Assembly (NCBI RefSeq): GCF_001649575.2
Contig: NC_051450.1
Coordinates: 14,953,159-15,017,158, forward strand
From: Kryptolebias marmoratus
Taxonomy: Eukaryota; Chordata; Actinopteri; Cyprinodontiformes; Rivulidae
DNA length: 64,000 nt
Reading direction: 5' to 3'
Shown here in pieces: positions 1 to 12,204 of the stretch (position 1 is the first letter of the stretch; the number at the start of each line of letters is the position of its first letter). Under the pieces are notes generated by a model. The model was not told where the DNA came from, searched no databases, and worked only from the letters and a program-made list of their open reading frames with translations. Both the position numbers and the translations under genes were made by a program.

Positions 1-1458
1 TGAATATAAACAAATAAAAAAAAGTCAATTTCTGGAGTTAAAAACTTTTGCTCACTGTCAGAAAGCTTTGATTTGATGAGCATATTTGTGTTCCTACAGA
101 AGAGTAAATAATACTGACAGTAAACAAGGATTTCATGTCAGATATTCACATTTTGACGCAGTGTTTTTCAACGCCAAGACTTCTACCTGATGAGACTTCA
201 GTGATATTAATAATCTTCATAGATGATCTTAGGTCATTTTCATTAGTAATCCTCTGAGGAGCTTATGACTGATGGCTGTCTAACAGCTAAATGTTCCAAA
301 GTTTGATTAATTTTTATGCAACTTTGTATGTCTATCAATGATGCCAACACGCTCCTCCAAAGGCGTGAAAACCGTAAGGAGCAAACGTGGGTGGAGCAGC
401 ATAAGGTCAACAGTGATGTGTCACAAACAAAATCTGAAATGATGAACAGTAATTGACATTTTCAAACACTTGACATTAGAGGCTATTTAAATAAATCAGT
501 TTAACAGCAAAGCAAAAGCATAATACTAGCCGTAGTTGCACAAGTTGTTAATTAAATTCACTGGGCATTACAGCATCGTTGATAAGAACAGCGGGGACGC
601 TTAAATGTAATTTTCCTTAAATATTGTATCTGATTTTAATCATTTTTTTTCTCCCTCACCTGGCAGGATTTTTTTCTCTTGAATCTTGATCTGGTGGCCA
701 GATACTATCACCGTCCTCATTTCAGAGCTGCACAGTATTGAAGGACGTGACCCTGAAGTGTGCTGTGCCGACATGCTAAAAATGACTGTGAAACATCTCA
801 GCTCCAACTGTTTTGGTATCAAAGAGGTTTTTTAAAGATGAGATGAAACAGTAACACTGTCTTTATGTTTAAAAGGATGTGCCTTGCATCTCATTTATTG
901 ACATTAAATCACATCTTATCTACACTTTTGCTCAAATAAATTGATTAACTTGGATGCAAATTTAGGGACAGGGACCATGTTTAAATTATTAAAAATGTTC
1001 CATTTGATCAATTTTCTGAACTTCTGAATATTAACCTGAATCCTGTGTGGGTATTTTCAAGCTCTACTGTAATGTCACATTCCATATTGTTTGACCTAAG
1101 GCATGAAAAAACAGATTACCAGTTCAGCTATTACAGAAAAAATATTCCATAGATAGTTGTCTGTTTTACTTTGTTGTGCTGATTATTAAGGATTAATTTT
1201 GTAGTTTAGAAGGCTGGAAAAAAACCTCAACTTAAAATACTGCAGTGGTTTTGATTTCCCACAGGAAATCCACCAGGCCAGCAGCCCCAGCCCGAGCCTT
1301 GGTTTCAGTCTCATATCGCAACATGATGTCACACTTTTAAACGGATCAAAAACCCAGCTTCAGTTGTGACTGACAGGTTCAGGCTTTCCATCTCTGGAAG
1401 CAGGGTGAAAAACTGCATCTAAAACAAAAGCTGAGTTGATTTATTTGACACTCACTCC
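1..1458. other. Unique AT-rich DNA, no gene seen
   Basis: I see no recognisable gene, RNA or transposon here. A short minus-strand open frame at 640-822 has no recognisable domain. The segment at about 660-680 ends in a pyrimidine-rich stretch followed by CAG, but the downstream frame closes at once and no donor site follows. The region is treated as intergenic or intronic background. Confidence 0.6.
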
Positions 1459-1480
1459 NGGTGGGGGGGTGGGGTGGGGT
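1459..1480 (+). repeat. G-rich tract beside an ambiguous base (G-quadruplex-like)
   Basis: Position 1459 is the only N I noticed in the window. Directly after it come a G, a T, a run of seven G, then T, four G, T and four G. Four runs of at least three G with one-base loops can be drawn from it, so it fits the standard intramolecular G-quadruplex pattern. The N is probably a base-calling or consensus problem caused by the tract. Any function is unknown. Confidence 0.7.
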
Positions 1481-4400
1481 TACTGTCCAGAACACAACTG
1501 GATGAGTTTTGGGATTCTGCTGGATGCATTTCTCTGCTTTCCGAGGGTGATGTGGGTGGAAGAAATAGAGTGTGTGGTGCTATGCTGCTTTTAGTCATTA
1601 ATCAGTGTGGTGACCCTCATCCTCCACCTCCTACCGCTTCCTCAGCCCTTTCTCTCTCAACAGCAGCCAGGCATCTAATGTAGATTCAGCATGTCAGACA
1701 CCCTTGGGCTCTGACTGATGGGCAGAAATTCTCTGCTTTTAACTAAAGCTATTGATACCAAGAATAAGGATAGGAGGGAGAAAAAACAAAACTTGCTCTC
1801 ATTTCTTGCTGTGATCGTCCATCTGTGAACCCACACTGTTGGCCTAATGATGCTGACCCTGCTGCAGCCAACATTCTAGTGCTGTTGGAGGTCTAAAACG
1901 CCGGGCTTAATGTATTCCTATTAATGTTAAAGACAAAAAAAGTCCTAAACTAAATGTGCAGAGCAAGAAAACACATGAGGTCACCACAGTGGTGTTGCCA
2001 GATCAGGAGTACATACAAAGCTTTGGAACATAAATGAAAAGAAAAAAAAAATCACATGATGACTCTATAAAAATAGCTCTTTTTCTCACATCATCCTTAT
2101 TTCCTGCTTCCTTTCCTAACAGCTGCTTTGATGGATCGTTTTGTCTCCCTAATAGCAGCTCCAAATCCCTGGATGCTCTCCATTTATGTTCTCTGGGATA
2201 CTGTAAGAATTTAGCTGAATCCATCTAAAAGATTAGTGCAAGAGCTGAGGCAAAAGGAAAAGACGAAAGTCTAAGCTTCACCCAAGAGTGAACCAACTTT
2301 TATTTAGACTTTACCTTGTATTTTATTTTACTTTTTCTTCTTTAGCGTCAATATTAACCATAGCTGATGCTTGCCTCTTGATTTTTTTAAGGAGCCACAT
2401 ATAAATGATGCAGTCAGTCAAGCTCGCAGATGCATTTCAATCATGCATGAGTGGTGGATAAGTGATGGAAGCTGCTGCGGCGTGCCACTCTCTCTTCCTC
2501 CTTGTCTGGTTTCCATCTTCACTGGAGGGAAAGGGATGAGAGAGATTTTCTATCACACCCACCACTTCATTGCAAGTATCAAGACTGGAAAAGAAAGCCA
2601 CTGATGTGTTCAACAGTAGTCTCTGCCAGTTTGCAGATATACGCACACCCTCAAAGACATGCTGTATCAGTCAGAAAAATCACCAGAAGTACGTTTAGTC
2701 TGTCAATCAGCGACACACGGCTAATTCCGTCCCCGTTCGGGTTTTTCCCAACACATTAATAAGACATGATTGTTATTTTAATTGAGTTTTTTAGTGTCGT
2801 TTTAATTGGTATCGCATGAGTATCTGCACAACTGCATTACACTGCATACATTTAGTACTGTTGTTGCTTGGAGGTGCAGCTGTTGTGTCATCAGCAGGAA
2901 AGCTGCTGCTGCTGCGGCTCAGTCCTGAGGATAAATTTTCTGCCATCAACAGCAGAGTTCACAGCCTCGTATTCTCATCACTGATGCCAGATTTCCATGA
3001 CATTTGGGGTTGACATCTGTCCACGCTCACCCCAATAATTTATCAACACTTGTTGGCACATTTTGATTTTTGGGAGCCTGGCAACCTGCAAACTGAAGGA
3101 ACATACAGGAAACAGAAATATGAAAATCTACTTAGTAATTAAGCAGATACTATACATGTCACATTTTAATTTATACATATTTTTCTCCCAGACACAGCAG
3201 AGCAGCTAAGTAGCCCAGAGTTTAATTTCTCTCATGCAGATTCCTTCTGAAACTCACGACCGATGAGCTACATTTTCAGATTTTTGTCATCGTCACTGTG
3301 TTTTACCTTTTCGTTTTGTTTTCATCATCATCCATTCCTCAGCCCTCTGAGTTTCATATTGTATAAAGACCTACTGAGACAACTAAAAACCCCACAGTTC
3401 TGCTGATCTTGCTTATTCACAATTGTAAAAATAGTAGAAACTCATTGCAATGTGTGCTTGGTTTCATTGGGTTTGGCACCGGGTTCTTTTCCCTGCTTTG
3501 TTTTCAGCTGCAGCCCCAACCTGGGTCACATCACCTCATCATCAAAGTAGTGCTGCACAGGAACTGCAACACTGATGTCATTGGTCTCTAGAAACTGCAA
3601 AAAGATAATAGGAACTTGGAGCTCAGAGGAAAGAAATTCAGAGTATATTGTAAACTTACGACACAGGTCATGAAAAGGTGTAGTGGCTGTGAATTTCGTC
3701 AATGACTAAAACATAGCAATGCAATAAACATGGCTGGTGCATGGACCAAAAATATTGTTTTTTGTGTGTGGCTTTGAAACAGCAATCTTGTAAATTATTC
3801 TGTTTTTGTGCTTACATTGCTTTGCTGAGTAAAACACTTCCACATGTTTGGACAGAGTAATGTTACAAAATAAACCCCTTTTTTCAAAGTTTACAAAAAC
3901 CCTCTTAAATTGTCTTGTTAAATGACTTCTTCCTCAGATAAACCAGGCAATGTGAGGTGTGCCATAGAGATATTTTCAGAGAAATCTTTCAAAATATTGC
4001 AGGAAAATGAAAATATGTCGGATGTCTGACTAGGTAAGCAGTTTTGATTGTATGGGGGAAAAAATGTATCCAAGCTTACTGCCACCTGAAAAAAAGGATG
4101 AAGGTAAAAGACATTTTATCTATGCAGCAAAAAGCCTTAAAAATATGTGTGTGGGAAAAAAAATACAGCTATAGACTGTTTCTTATTTAAAAAGCCCTTC
4201 TCAAAAATGTAATTTTAATAATCTGACCACCACAAACAGGCTTCATTCCTGATGTTCAGCAGTAAACACTGCATTGCTACAAACTGTTAGTTGGAAAGCA
4301 GCAGTGTTTTTAACATTCTAACGAAAGTTTGTTTTAATGCCAAACAGAAATAATGGATATGTAGCATTTACACCAGTTTCTTTTTCGAGAATGTAAACCT

Positions 4401-4995
4401 GAAAACAAAGGCCGAACTGGTTCAATGACACAAACAATGTAAGAAAAGAAGGTCACCAGGCCAAATTCTTAGTCTGAAGTCCCAGGTCCTTTCCTGCAAT
4501 AAGTGTCTTTATTTTCTACTCCCACAACCTTTTCCAAATTAGGCCATTACCGTGGTAACCCAGCGAAACTGCCAAAACATGAGGGGATTGTAGGACACAG
4601 CAGGACTGAGTGAATGAGGTCAATGAAAAAGGTCAGCAAGTCATTTTCAGAGAAAAAGTTCTTGTTACCTTTTGGCAAACAATTTCTTGTCCCTTGGCTA
4701 CCAATCAGACTTATTTGTGGGCTCTTTTGCTTCCCTTAAAAGAATTTGAGGTTCTTTCTCTGTTGAGCTCTTAGACTTTAATTAGAGCAAGTGGGCTTGT
4801 GATATTGACACACATTTCCTCTTTAAAAGCTACTTCCTGGGCTTTACAGGTCTCTTTGAAACCTTTGAAACTAAGATTTTCTTTGCACACCCTTTAAAAC
4901 CTAGGTCTCAAAGACTATACACATTTTACAGAGATCTTTGGGGATTTTGATAACAATTATGTGGTTGTGATGATTATAAAGTCAGATGAGTGACA
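1481..4995. other. Unique DNA with short non-coding frames
   Basis: No gene is recognised in this 3.5 kb. Short overlapping frames at 2371-2759 lie on both strands and share no domain, as expected of chance frames. A small CTG-rich run lies at about 2901-2916. The stretch around 2370-2700 is less AT-biased than its flanks and could hold a conserved element, but nothing in the sequence proves it. Confidence 0.55.
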
Positions 4996-5450
4996 TTTAA
5001 AGGGATAATTCATTTTTTATTTTTTGGAGTGGGGGGGGGATTTCTGTGATAAGATTGTTTTCTTCAGGGGTCACCACAATGAGCAAACTCACATGAAATA
5101 TCAGCGCAGCCCCTATTCTGTGGAAAAGTTATGAACAGCTATTATCTTACCTGTTTTAGATAGCTTTTTGAGTAGCCTCAGCTTGGAGAAGGAGTTAAAT
5201 TCTGATCAGACTGACACACTAATGGCTAGTCTGAGTGGAACCAACACCAAAATGGATTGCTACTGTCTTAAAACAACTGTAAGCTCAAAGGTTTTGTTGT
5301 GGTTAAAGCAAATGCTTTTCATAACCCTTTAAACTTCTATCAATAGCACTTTTTTTCAAATAATTGTATCATTTTATGTAAATAAGCTGTGTTATTTAAA
5401 ATTAATGGTGATGTAAAGGTTATTAAAGTAGCGTTCACATGATCTAGCAT
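4996..5450 (+). repeat. Family A dispersed repeat, copy 1 (left arm plus inner part)
   Basis: This copy begins with TTTAAAGGGATAATTC and carries a G run at about 5031-5039. It continues through 'TTATGAACAGCTATTATC', 'TAGATAG' and 'AATGGCTAGTCTGAGTGG', blocks that recur at about 22.3, 33.1, 62.3 and (inverted) 62.9 kb. Its inner end, around 5405-5450, has 'ATGGTGATGTAAAGGTT', which matches the centre of the 62.3-63.08 kb element. The right inverted arm of that fuller copy is missing here. No coding capacity is seen. It is most likely a non-autonomous DNA transposon (MITE-like); the superfamily is not determined. Confidence 0.65.
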
Positions 5451-6179
5451 TTTACTAATAAGAATTAAACTATTATTTCTCTTATTTCTATTATTTCTTA
5501 TTATTATACCTGAGTATACTTTTACACAAGCTACTCTCCTTTCTGACGGTTTAACAACTGAGAGCTTCTTGTATTAGACAGAAGCCTGGAATACTTGTTA
5601 ATATTTTACAGCAATAGGTCAAAAAGATGTTGTTGGTTTTCTTGTTTATTTGCCTCCTGATAAGAATGTGTCACATTAAATGCATACCATGCAGACACTT
5701 ATGGCATTTCCCCCCAATAAATGTCACATAATAAACTTTAATTTGTTGGTTGGTTTGAGTAATTTAACTGGCTTGAAAAGCTTCAGGGAACCCTTATCCA
5801 ACATCATTTTGTTTTGATTCTACACTTTAATGAAAACCTGCTCAGCTATGCAAATCCTGTTAGACATAGAATCCTGATGAGACCTTGTTTTCTGGTTTGA
5901 GGGAAATTTGTGACAGGCCCAAAGAAACTCTGGAAACACACAGCGCATGTCATTCATGCAGCACTTTATTAAAAATCTACTTGAGTATGCAAATAAGGTG
6001 CATCAAGGTTCCACATCTCTACATCTGATAATAGCTTTTCATTCTAGCTTATCATAATTTTCTTGCCTTTGTTTAAGTGTTATCTTTTTTTTTTTAAACA
6101 TTTGCTCTCATGTTAGATGCCACAGCTTGACCACATTTAGTTTTACATGGGAAGCACTTTTGTTACTTTTGATTATTTG
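5451..6179. other. Unique AT-rich DNA, nothing recognised
   Basis: No gene, repeat family or structured RNA is recognised. The segment is AT-rich with scattered homopolymers, for example a T/A-rich run near 6085-6100. Confidence 0.55.
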
Positions 6180-6560
6180 GATGTGATTGCCATAATCTGG
6201 GGGACTGCCGTCTGAAAGAAGTGACCAGAAAAGATTCATAGAAAACAAAAACTCCTTAGAAGGAAACAAGCTTTCAGTGTCCGGCCAAATCTTTTAATTT
6301 TCCGCCTCATTAAGAGCTCCATTGCAGGTGCCGCAAGCACAAGGCCAGAGGCCGCTTGAGACACAAGCAGACCCTTTTTAATAGCCTGTTTACAACCAGG
6401 CTTGGGCAGCACAGGGAACAAAGTGAAGGATTGAGCTTGTTAACAATAATGGCTGCAGTGAATGATTTAAGGATTTGCATACTCACAAAGGTCATATTTG
6501 TTAGGTTCTTCATTGGCCAAGAGTTAAAACCTGCAGTCGCTGAGGTTTATGATCCAAACT
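6180..6560. other. Candidate conserved non-coding block
   Basis: This stretch has balanced composition, no homopolymers and no repeat similarity, unlike its AT-rich flanks. Open frames occur on both strands in three registers at 6236-6562, which is a sign of low stop density rather than of a gene. High-complexity islands of this kind in fish gene deserts are often conserved enhancers. That is inference; no comparison was possible. Confidence 0.3.
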
Positions 6561-8751
6561 GATCATTGTCAGGGTTGGTTAGTTGCAGTGAAGCATAATT
6601 GGAAAGTGCTTTCTTCCTTCGTGGGCTCTTGATAGCTCAGAAATGTGTGTTAAGTGAAGCAAATCAAGACAAGTGTGGTCGTGGTGTTTTACGTTGCTGT
6701 CATATCTAATCAAGTTGTGGTTGTAGGACAGTAAAAACACAAACACACTAAGGAAACATTTGTTTTTGTATCTTCTGTTGACACTTTGTGAATATGTTCA
6801 GCAGTTTAGAATCCGTCAAATTTGACGCAATTGTGCAAAAACAACTACACACAATTAAATGAATTTTCTTGACAAGACCCAAACCTAGGACACTGAGGAG
6901 AACAAAAATGCTCTCATTGGCTGGGTAGTTATGGCACCATCCTTCTGGCGGTTCCTTCATAGGCTAAAAATAATTTGATCGCATGACACAAACCAGAGCT
7001 GGTGTTAAAAAAAAAAAAATGTCACCTCATTTATTATAAGTAATTTAGACCACAAATTTACACAATCTGCATTCCTATTTTTAAGTCAAATCCAAGCAAT
7101 GTGACAGTAACATATTCACATTTTTTTTTCTTTTTGCACCTTTTGTAGTGCTTTATTGTGTTCTGTAAAAAAAAAAAAGTTATGAAAATGATGACATTGT
7201 GATTTAATAATCTATTTTAGCACCTTAGTGACTTTTGACAAGTCTTCCTTTCTCTCTGCCTCCTTTTTTCTCACTTTTAGCTAAAATCTGTCAGACCATG
7301 TAATACATGCAAGGTAACAAGTGCTCTAGACAAGGACTGAGGGCATACAAAGTCAATGGACCTTGACTGAAACAAGTGTGAAGTTTTAGCAGAATGGAAA
7401 AAGCCCAAGAGTGGTCGAGGCTGCCTCTGTTGTGATGTGATTTTCCTTCCACAATGTGAGTGGGCTGAACCTGCAGACAAAAAAAACAAAGGTGAAGGAC
7501 TCATCAAGAACTAATACGCACTGACATCAGATTACAAACCTAACCGAAGGCACAGCTCGGCCAGTGGAGGTGCATTACACTACCTAGAAATACCCCCTCT
7601 TCTTTGTCATTACTGTCAGGTAATATTTATGTTACTCTCATCAGCCTCTTAATTATAATTTAAAATATCCACCCCCTAAAGTGGACCTCGGCTGACCTGG
7701 AAAGGCAGCTCATGTACAAAAGCCTGCTTATGGGTTTGTGATGCACTTTTGTTGCTTACGACTGGCTGCACGCCTTCACCAATGCAAATGAAAGTCCTTC
7801 CAAGTCACTAATCATGACAGGCTTTTCCCTGGACTCTGTCCCCTGCCCAGACATGGCCTGAAAGCCCTCTTCCACCACCATGTGAAACTGGGGGCTCGTA
7901 ACGAAGGGAAGAGGATTGTAGAATTATTAAAAGGAATTGACAGAATGAAGAATGACAGGGTTGGAAAACATATTTTAGAGTTGTAGCTTGAAGCAAAACA
8001 ATTATATGAGAAACATATAGTTGAGTTTAATGAATAGCAATGTAGAAAATGTTCTGAGAATGGGTGCCTAAAAATCATAGGGACAGTACTCCCCCTGTAA
8101 ATTAGAAAAAAGCAGAACTGGAGGGATATAAAACAGCTGTACACACCTAGACCCTTGAAACTATCATGCAGCGGCTTGATGTATGTCTGTCTGTCTGCTG
8201 GTCTTTCTGTCTCATGTTGGCTCACACTGAGTGTCCCAAAGGACACAAACCCTTACCTCCCCCAGATGGCAAGCCTTTCAATGGCCTACTGTCATCATCC
8301 CGGGCACAGCAGCATTGCCATCTGGAGCATACTCTGTCCCCTCACTTTATTGTATTCTCTTGTGTGTTTGCACACAGTATTTTTTTAACTGCGCAAACAT
8401 AAGTATCTGCACAAGGTTGGACATAGTGAATATTTTATCCGAACCTCAGCGGACAGAGGCTTTTCGCTGATGTACACCCAAACAACTGGAAGGCAAGCTC
8501 ATTTGTTTTTATCAAGAGAAGAAAGCCCCACTTGTGTCATAGTATAAAGTCTGCACACAAGACAGTAGATATTAATAATGGATATTTATTCTTTTTAGTA
8601 TTCTTTTCATGGGCTCAAAGAGACCATCAGACTGAATAGAATTTCTTTTCTTTTTTTTGCAGGTTGGTGGAAGGACAATTGCATTTTTACAGGTCAACAG
8701 ACATTTATTTCTATTATAGCTGCACCAACAAAGAAAAGCTAGATGCATATA
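6561..8751. other. Unique DNA with two long but unsupported frames
   Basis: A minus-strand frame of 144 codons spans 7812-8246 and three plus-strand frames overlap at 8155-8470. None contains a motif I recognise, and the protein-like readings contradict each other between strands. On the minus strand a GGTAAGG donor-like site faces the 8255-8345 segment, so an exon there cannot be excluded. Runs of A or T lie at about 7007-7019, 7122-7130 and 7168-7179. Confidence 0.5.
8663..8692 (+). other. Possible 30-nt microexon (weak)
   Basis: A pyrimidine-rich stretch ending in TTTTTTTTGCAG is followed by exactly 30 nt, which read as ten codons (VGGRTIAFLQ), then CAG|GTCAAC. The acceptor is good; the donor is a weak match to GTRAGT. 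Nothing neighbouring supports a gene, so this is most likely a chance pairing of splice-like signals. Confidence 0.12.
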
Positions 8752-8774
8752 AACAACAACAACAACAACAACAA
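8752..8774 (+). repeat. (AAC)n microsatellite
   Basis: About seven uninterrupted CAA/AAC units, flanked by unique sequence. A simple tandem repeat of the kind that arises by slippage. Confidence 0.95.
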
Positions 8775-9109
8775 AAGAAAACAGACTGCTGTCTTATGTA
8801 GAACATTGTTACAGGTTTATATTACCATACTAAAGGTCAGTGTTGCTGCTTTTCATAATTCCCCCATCTTGGTGCTATGGCTCACTTGTGTTAAGTAGAT
8901 TTTGTCATGCATTTATGCTACAGGGCATTTAGCATTCAGCCCAAGGTGAAGCATTGTCTTTTCCTGTGTTTTGACACTCAATTTAAGACTTTTATATTGT
9001 GCTTTCACAGTAATAAAGTGCCTGTGGTATCACTCAGAAACACATTCAGAACCCAGTGCTAAACTCACCTGACTAGCTGATATCACTTCCTTGAGCTTAC
9101 ATTCTGAGA

Positions 9110-9800
9110 ATATGAAAAATGTGTTCAGTTCTCAAACGTACTGATCACTTACAGCTCGCTGCATTGTATATTGACTGTATGATTGCAGCTCCAATAATGA
9201 CCACCTCCTCAATGTCACAACCAGCTCAAACCAGCTTTACCATAAAAATTGGCTCCGATGCTAGCGTGCTAGCTGTTGCCATGCTGGAATTTCATCAGGA
9301 TTCAATCGCCTGTATCTTCAGTGTGTGAGCAATGGTGGGACTCCACAGGGGGGGACAAGTGGAGGGAAGAATAATTACTGGCCCTATTTCCTCTCCAACT
9401 CATTCACGCACCAGCAGGCCCAACAAAAAGGACTCTCCTCCTGCATTGTTATTACAAAATGAAAAATGGGCAGCAGATGAGTACAGCGACAGGCTGTTTG
9501 GTGTATTTACCTGTCGTTTGTCTCCTTTTGGACAGAAGTGGACACTTTGCAGTTTGAGGCAGAGCACTCTAACTGATGATATCAGTTTTGCAGCCCCTGT
9601 ATGCGCTGTAGATGGATGTGCTGCTCCGTAAGTGTTGGGTGTAATCAAGCCACATGCTGGTTGTTGCACACAGAGATGAACACAGTGTATTCCAGATACA
9701 TTTGAAAGCTGGCCTAATTAAAAAAGCGACCAGGCACTTGGCAAGCATTGATTGTTTGTGTACCTGCACATTCGGGATAAGGACAAGACCATTCCACTGC
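9110..9800. other. Candidate conserved non-coding block
   Basis: This interval stands out for complexity and near-balanced composition, especially 9300-9700. Frames of 99 codons (plus, 9332-9631) and 89 codons (minus, 9400-9669) overlap almost completely, so neither is credible alone. Features include TAATTACT near 9374, a GCTAGC pair spaced by two bases at 9260-9273 and a GATATCAG at about 9578. It resembles a developmental enhancer, or less likely an exon, by inference from composition only. Confidence 0.3.
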
Positions 9801-10003
9801 AAGGATACTCTGTATTAAGCAGTGGCAGGAAGCAAAGACCTGAGCTGAACGTGGGCAAAATGAATTAACATGTGCTCTGATGTCTTCTCCTGAACTTCTG
9901 CAAATAGATTTCTGATAATTTTGAGCACGAATGATAAGCGAATGTTTGGTGGAAGGTTAACTGAGCACATGCATCAAACACATTTTTTTTTTTAGCATTT
10001 ATT

Positions 10004-10405
10004 TGTCTTGAAGTGGTTTTGGAGGGACCCAAGAATGCAGGGCTATGGAACAAACTTGGACTTTAATAACAAAAAATAAATGTTTGACAAGGCAACAAAC
10101 AAAATACAAAGATGACTAAGCATGATGAGCAAGGGGAACAGGCAAGCAAAAACATTGGAAAAAAAGGCAAGTAACAAAATGGATGACAGACTAATGAGAA
10201 GGTGAGAACTGGGAGTTAAAGTAGGCTGGGAGGAGCGATTCCAAGTGGAGACAGCTGAGACTAATGAACATAGGAAGCAGGTGAGAATGATTAACTGAGT
10301 ACAGGAATAACTGAGGGGAAATGGCTGATACACGAGGACAAAAACAAAACAAACTAAACAGGCAAAATACTAATGAATCAAAAGTACTTCACACAATCCT
10401 GATTA
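10004..10405 (-). mobile_element. Decayed LTR-like retroelement remnant, minus strand
   Basis: Read on the minus strand, the element starts near 'TCAGGATTGTGTG' and runs through T-rich sequence and a CACCTG-containing centre to 'TTATTAAAGTCC', which acts as the polyadenylation-like region. It ends with 'GCATTCTTGGGTCCCTCC'. That order of parts (T-rich start, pyrimidine-rich centre, AATAAA-like signal, 'GCAY..GGGTCC' tail) is shared with the solo LTR at 12205-12648 and with fish LTRs as I remember them. Terminal TG/CA bases and a target duplication could not be made out, so the ends are approximate. Open frames at 10043-10333 lie within it and are not genes. Confidence 0.45.
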
Positions 10406-11112
10406 AAAATAACTGACAGTAAAGTTAGTGCAAAGCAAATTGCAAAAAGTTTCGACTATTTGTCAATAACCTGCAGTTACCCACCTACTAAAATTTGTTC
10501 CATTCTATTTTAACTTTTATAGCGCTCAAAGCTGATTTTGTAAAGGCTACAATGTTCTTTCTGCAGTTCGTTTGTACATTGCAAATTTACAGGAAATATG
10601 TAAAACAAGTACAATTCTTGTCCAATCTGCCAGTTTTAAACTTTCACATTTACTTGTCATCACCTTAAGGCTGGCTGCCTACACTAAGAGCACCTGCTGG
10701 CAGACCTTTGAAACACAATGTACCACGTTTCAATTTCTGAGCAAGAAAAGGCAAAGTTTCAGAGCTCCTGTAGAGCACTTTGTGAGAAGGAATTTGATCT
10801 GTATAATTTAACCCACAATGCAAGTCAGGGAAAATGGCTGTAGTGAAGTTTACCTAATGGAGTATCATTGATCATAAAAGCTTAAACTAGTTATTCTCAC
10901 CGAGTCAGTCAACTTTACTTTTAGACTGCAGATTTATTCACAGCAGGACGAAGCCTCTGTAGCAGTACCTGAAATATGCAGAATCAGTTATTCAACTTTA
11001 GAGTGTGTTGTAAGACAGCAATAAGAGGTACAATGGTGTCTCCTTCAGACTGAAGAGTAAACACAGCTGGACTAAACTGAACCTAAATACCATTTGCTGA
11101 GAGAATATTTAT
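10406..11112. other. Unique AT-rich DNA, nothing recognised
   Basis: No recognisable gene or repeat. One short plus-strand frame at 10572-10811 shows no known domain. Confidence 0.5.
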
Positions 11113-11460
11113 AAAGCCTGCCACCAAAAGGAGGGTGATTTGTTTGCCCATGTGTGTTTGTTTCTTTGTATGTTAGCAAAATATCTCATGAACTAGTGGA
11201 TAGAATGTAATGAAACTCTCAGAATGTATTACTTAGAGATACAACATTTGAACTCAGCCAAATTCAAGGAGGCCTGCACAGCTAATTAAACTTAGCAAAC
11301 TCACAAATGGTTAAACAGTAGCTCAGTTGGTTTTATAGATATCAAGCTAACATTTAGTGTGGAAGTAGCTGAGAGTCATAGATAATACATATTCAGAGAG
11401 TGAACTCTCATAAAATGTTGTTTTTAACAATTGACCAAAATCAATTAAATCGTTTTTTTC
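11113..11460 (+). repeat. Family B dispersed repeat, copy a
   Basis: The copy opens with 'GCCTGCCACCAAAAGG' and continues through 'TGTTAGCAAAATATCTCATG', 'AACTAGTGGATAGAATG', 'AATGAAACTCTCAGAA' and 'GTAGCTGAGAGTCATAG'. The same ordered blocks occur on the minus strand at 15655-16664 and on the plus strand at 20105-20345. In fish genomes I recall a very abundant repeat with the wording 'CATGAACCACTGG ... AATTCAAGATGGC'. No coding capacity is visible and its class is unknown to me. Confidence 0.7.
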
Positions 11461-12199
11461 ACTCATTTTGTTGACTTTGATATTCTTGGTCACAATAGCT
11501 CGAGACATTTACCATACACTCATTCCTGTAAAAATCACACACATTGTCAAAACACAGTCCTTAAAAAATAAATGCATATGCTCATGGCAGCTTAGCAGGT
11601 GGGAGTGGCAGCCGTGTGAGCCTTCAGAGCGCCTCAAATTGACTCATACTTCTGCCCACTGACTGAATGCATTTACTCAAACCCACTGCTGACATTATAG
11701 ATTCCAGGCATCGATTTTCCTATTTTAAAACTTAATGAACTGTATGAAAAGAAAAGAAAGCTAATAATGGACAGCTTCTCCTGTGTAGGTGGGATTAGTG
11801 AGTTAGTTCGTCATGCATAATTGAAAGTTTTATGATTTCATCAATTTAAAAGGAGACTTTGCAGAATTTTATAGTCATGATCAAAACCAAATTGTCAAAA
11901 ATGACTAACCACTTATTAATAGCTGCTGTCTCAAAAGCATGTTTCCTCTCCTATAATCTGTTTGATACGTTTGTCCTTATCTGAAAGGTAAACATCTTTC
12001 TGCCTGCACGTTTACTCATAATCTTATCTAGGAAACAAAAACACTCTGCTCATAAATTAAGTCTTGTTTCCAGCCATCTTTTGTATCTGCAACCACAGAT
12101 TCATACAATATCAGTGTTCGTAAACATTTGTTGTAGATTTGATGAATACTGACACAATATTTAACACATTAGCAGAGTGAAGAGGTATTACAACACAAT
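11461..12199. other. Unique DNA up to the LTR insertion
   Basis: No gene is recognised. A 64-codon plus-strand frame at 11468-11662 has no domain. The part around 11570-11700 is somewhat more complex than its flanks. Confidence 0.5.
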
Positions 12200-12204
12200 C
12201 TGGT
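12200..12204 (+). repeat. Left target-site duplication of solo LTR (CTGGT)
   Basis: CTGGT immediately precedes the LTR and is repeated exactly at 12649-12653, directly after its terminal CA. Confidence 0.85.

Noticed and set aside
7812..8246. 144-codon minus-strand open frame
   Set aside because: No domain, and it overlaps another minus-strand frame in a different register and plus-strand frames; its composition follows the T-rich strand.
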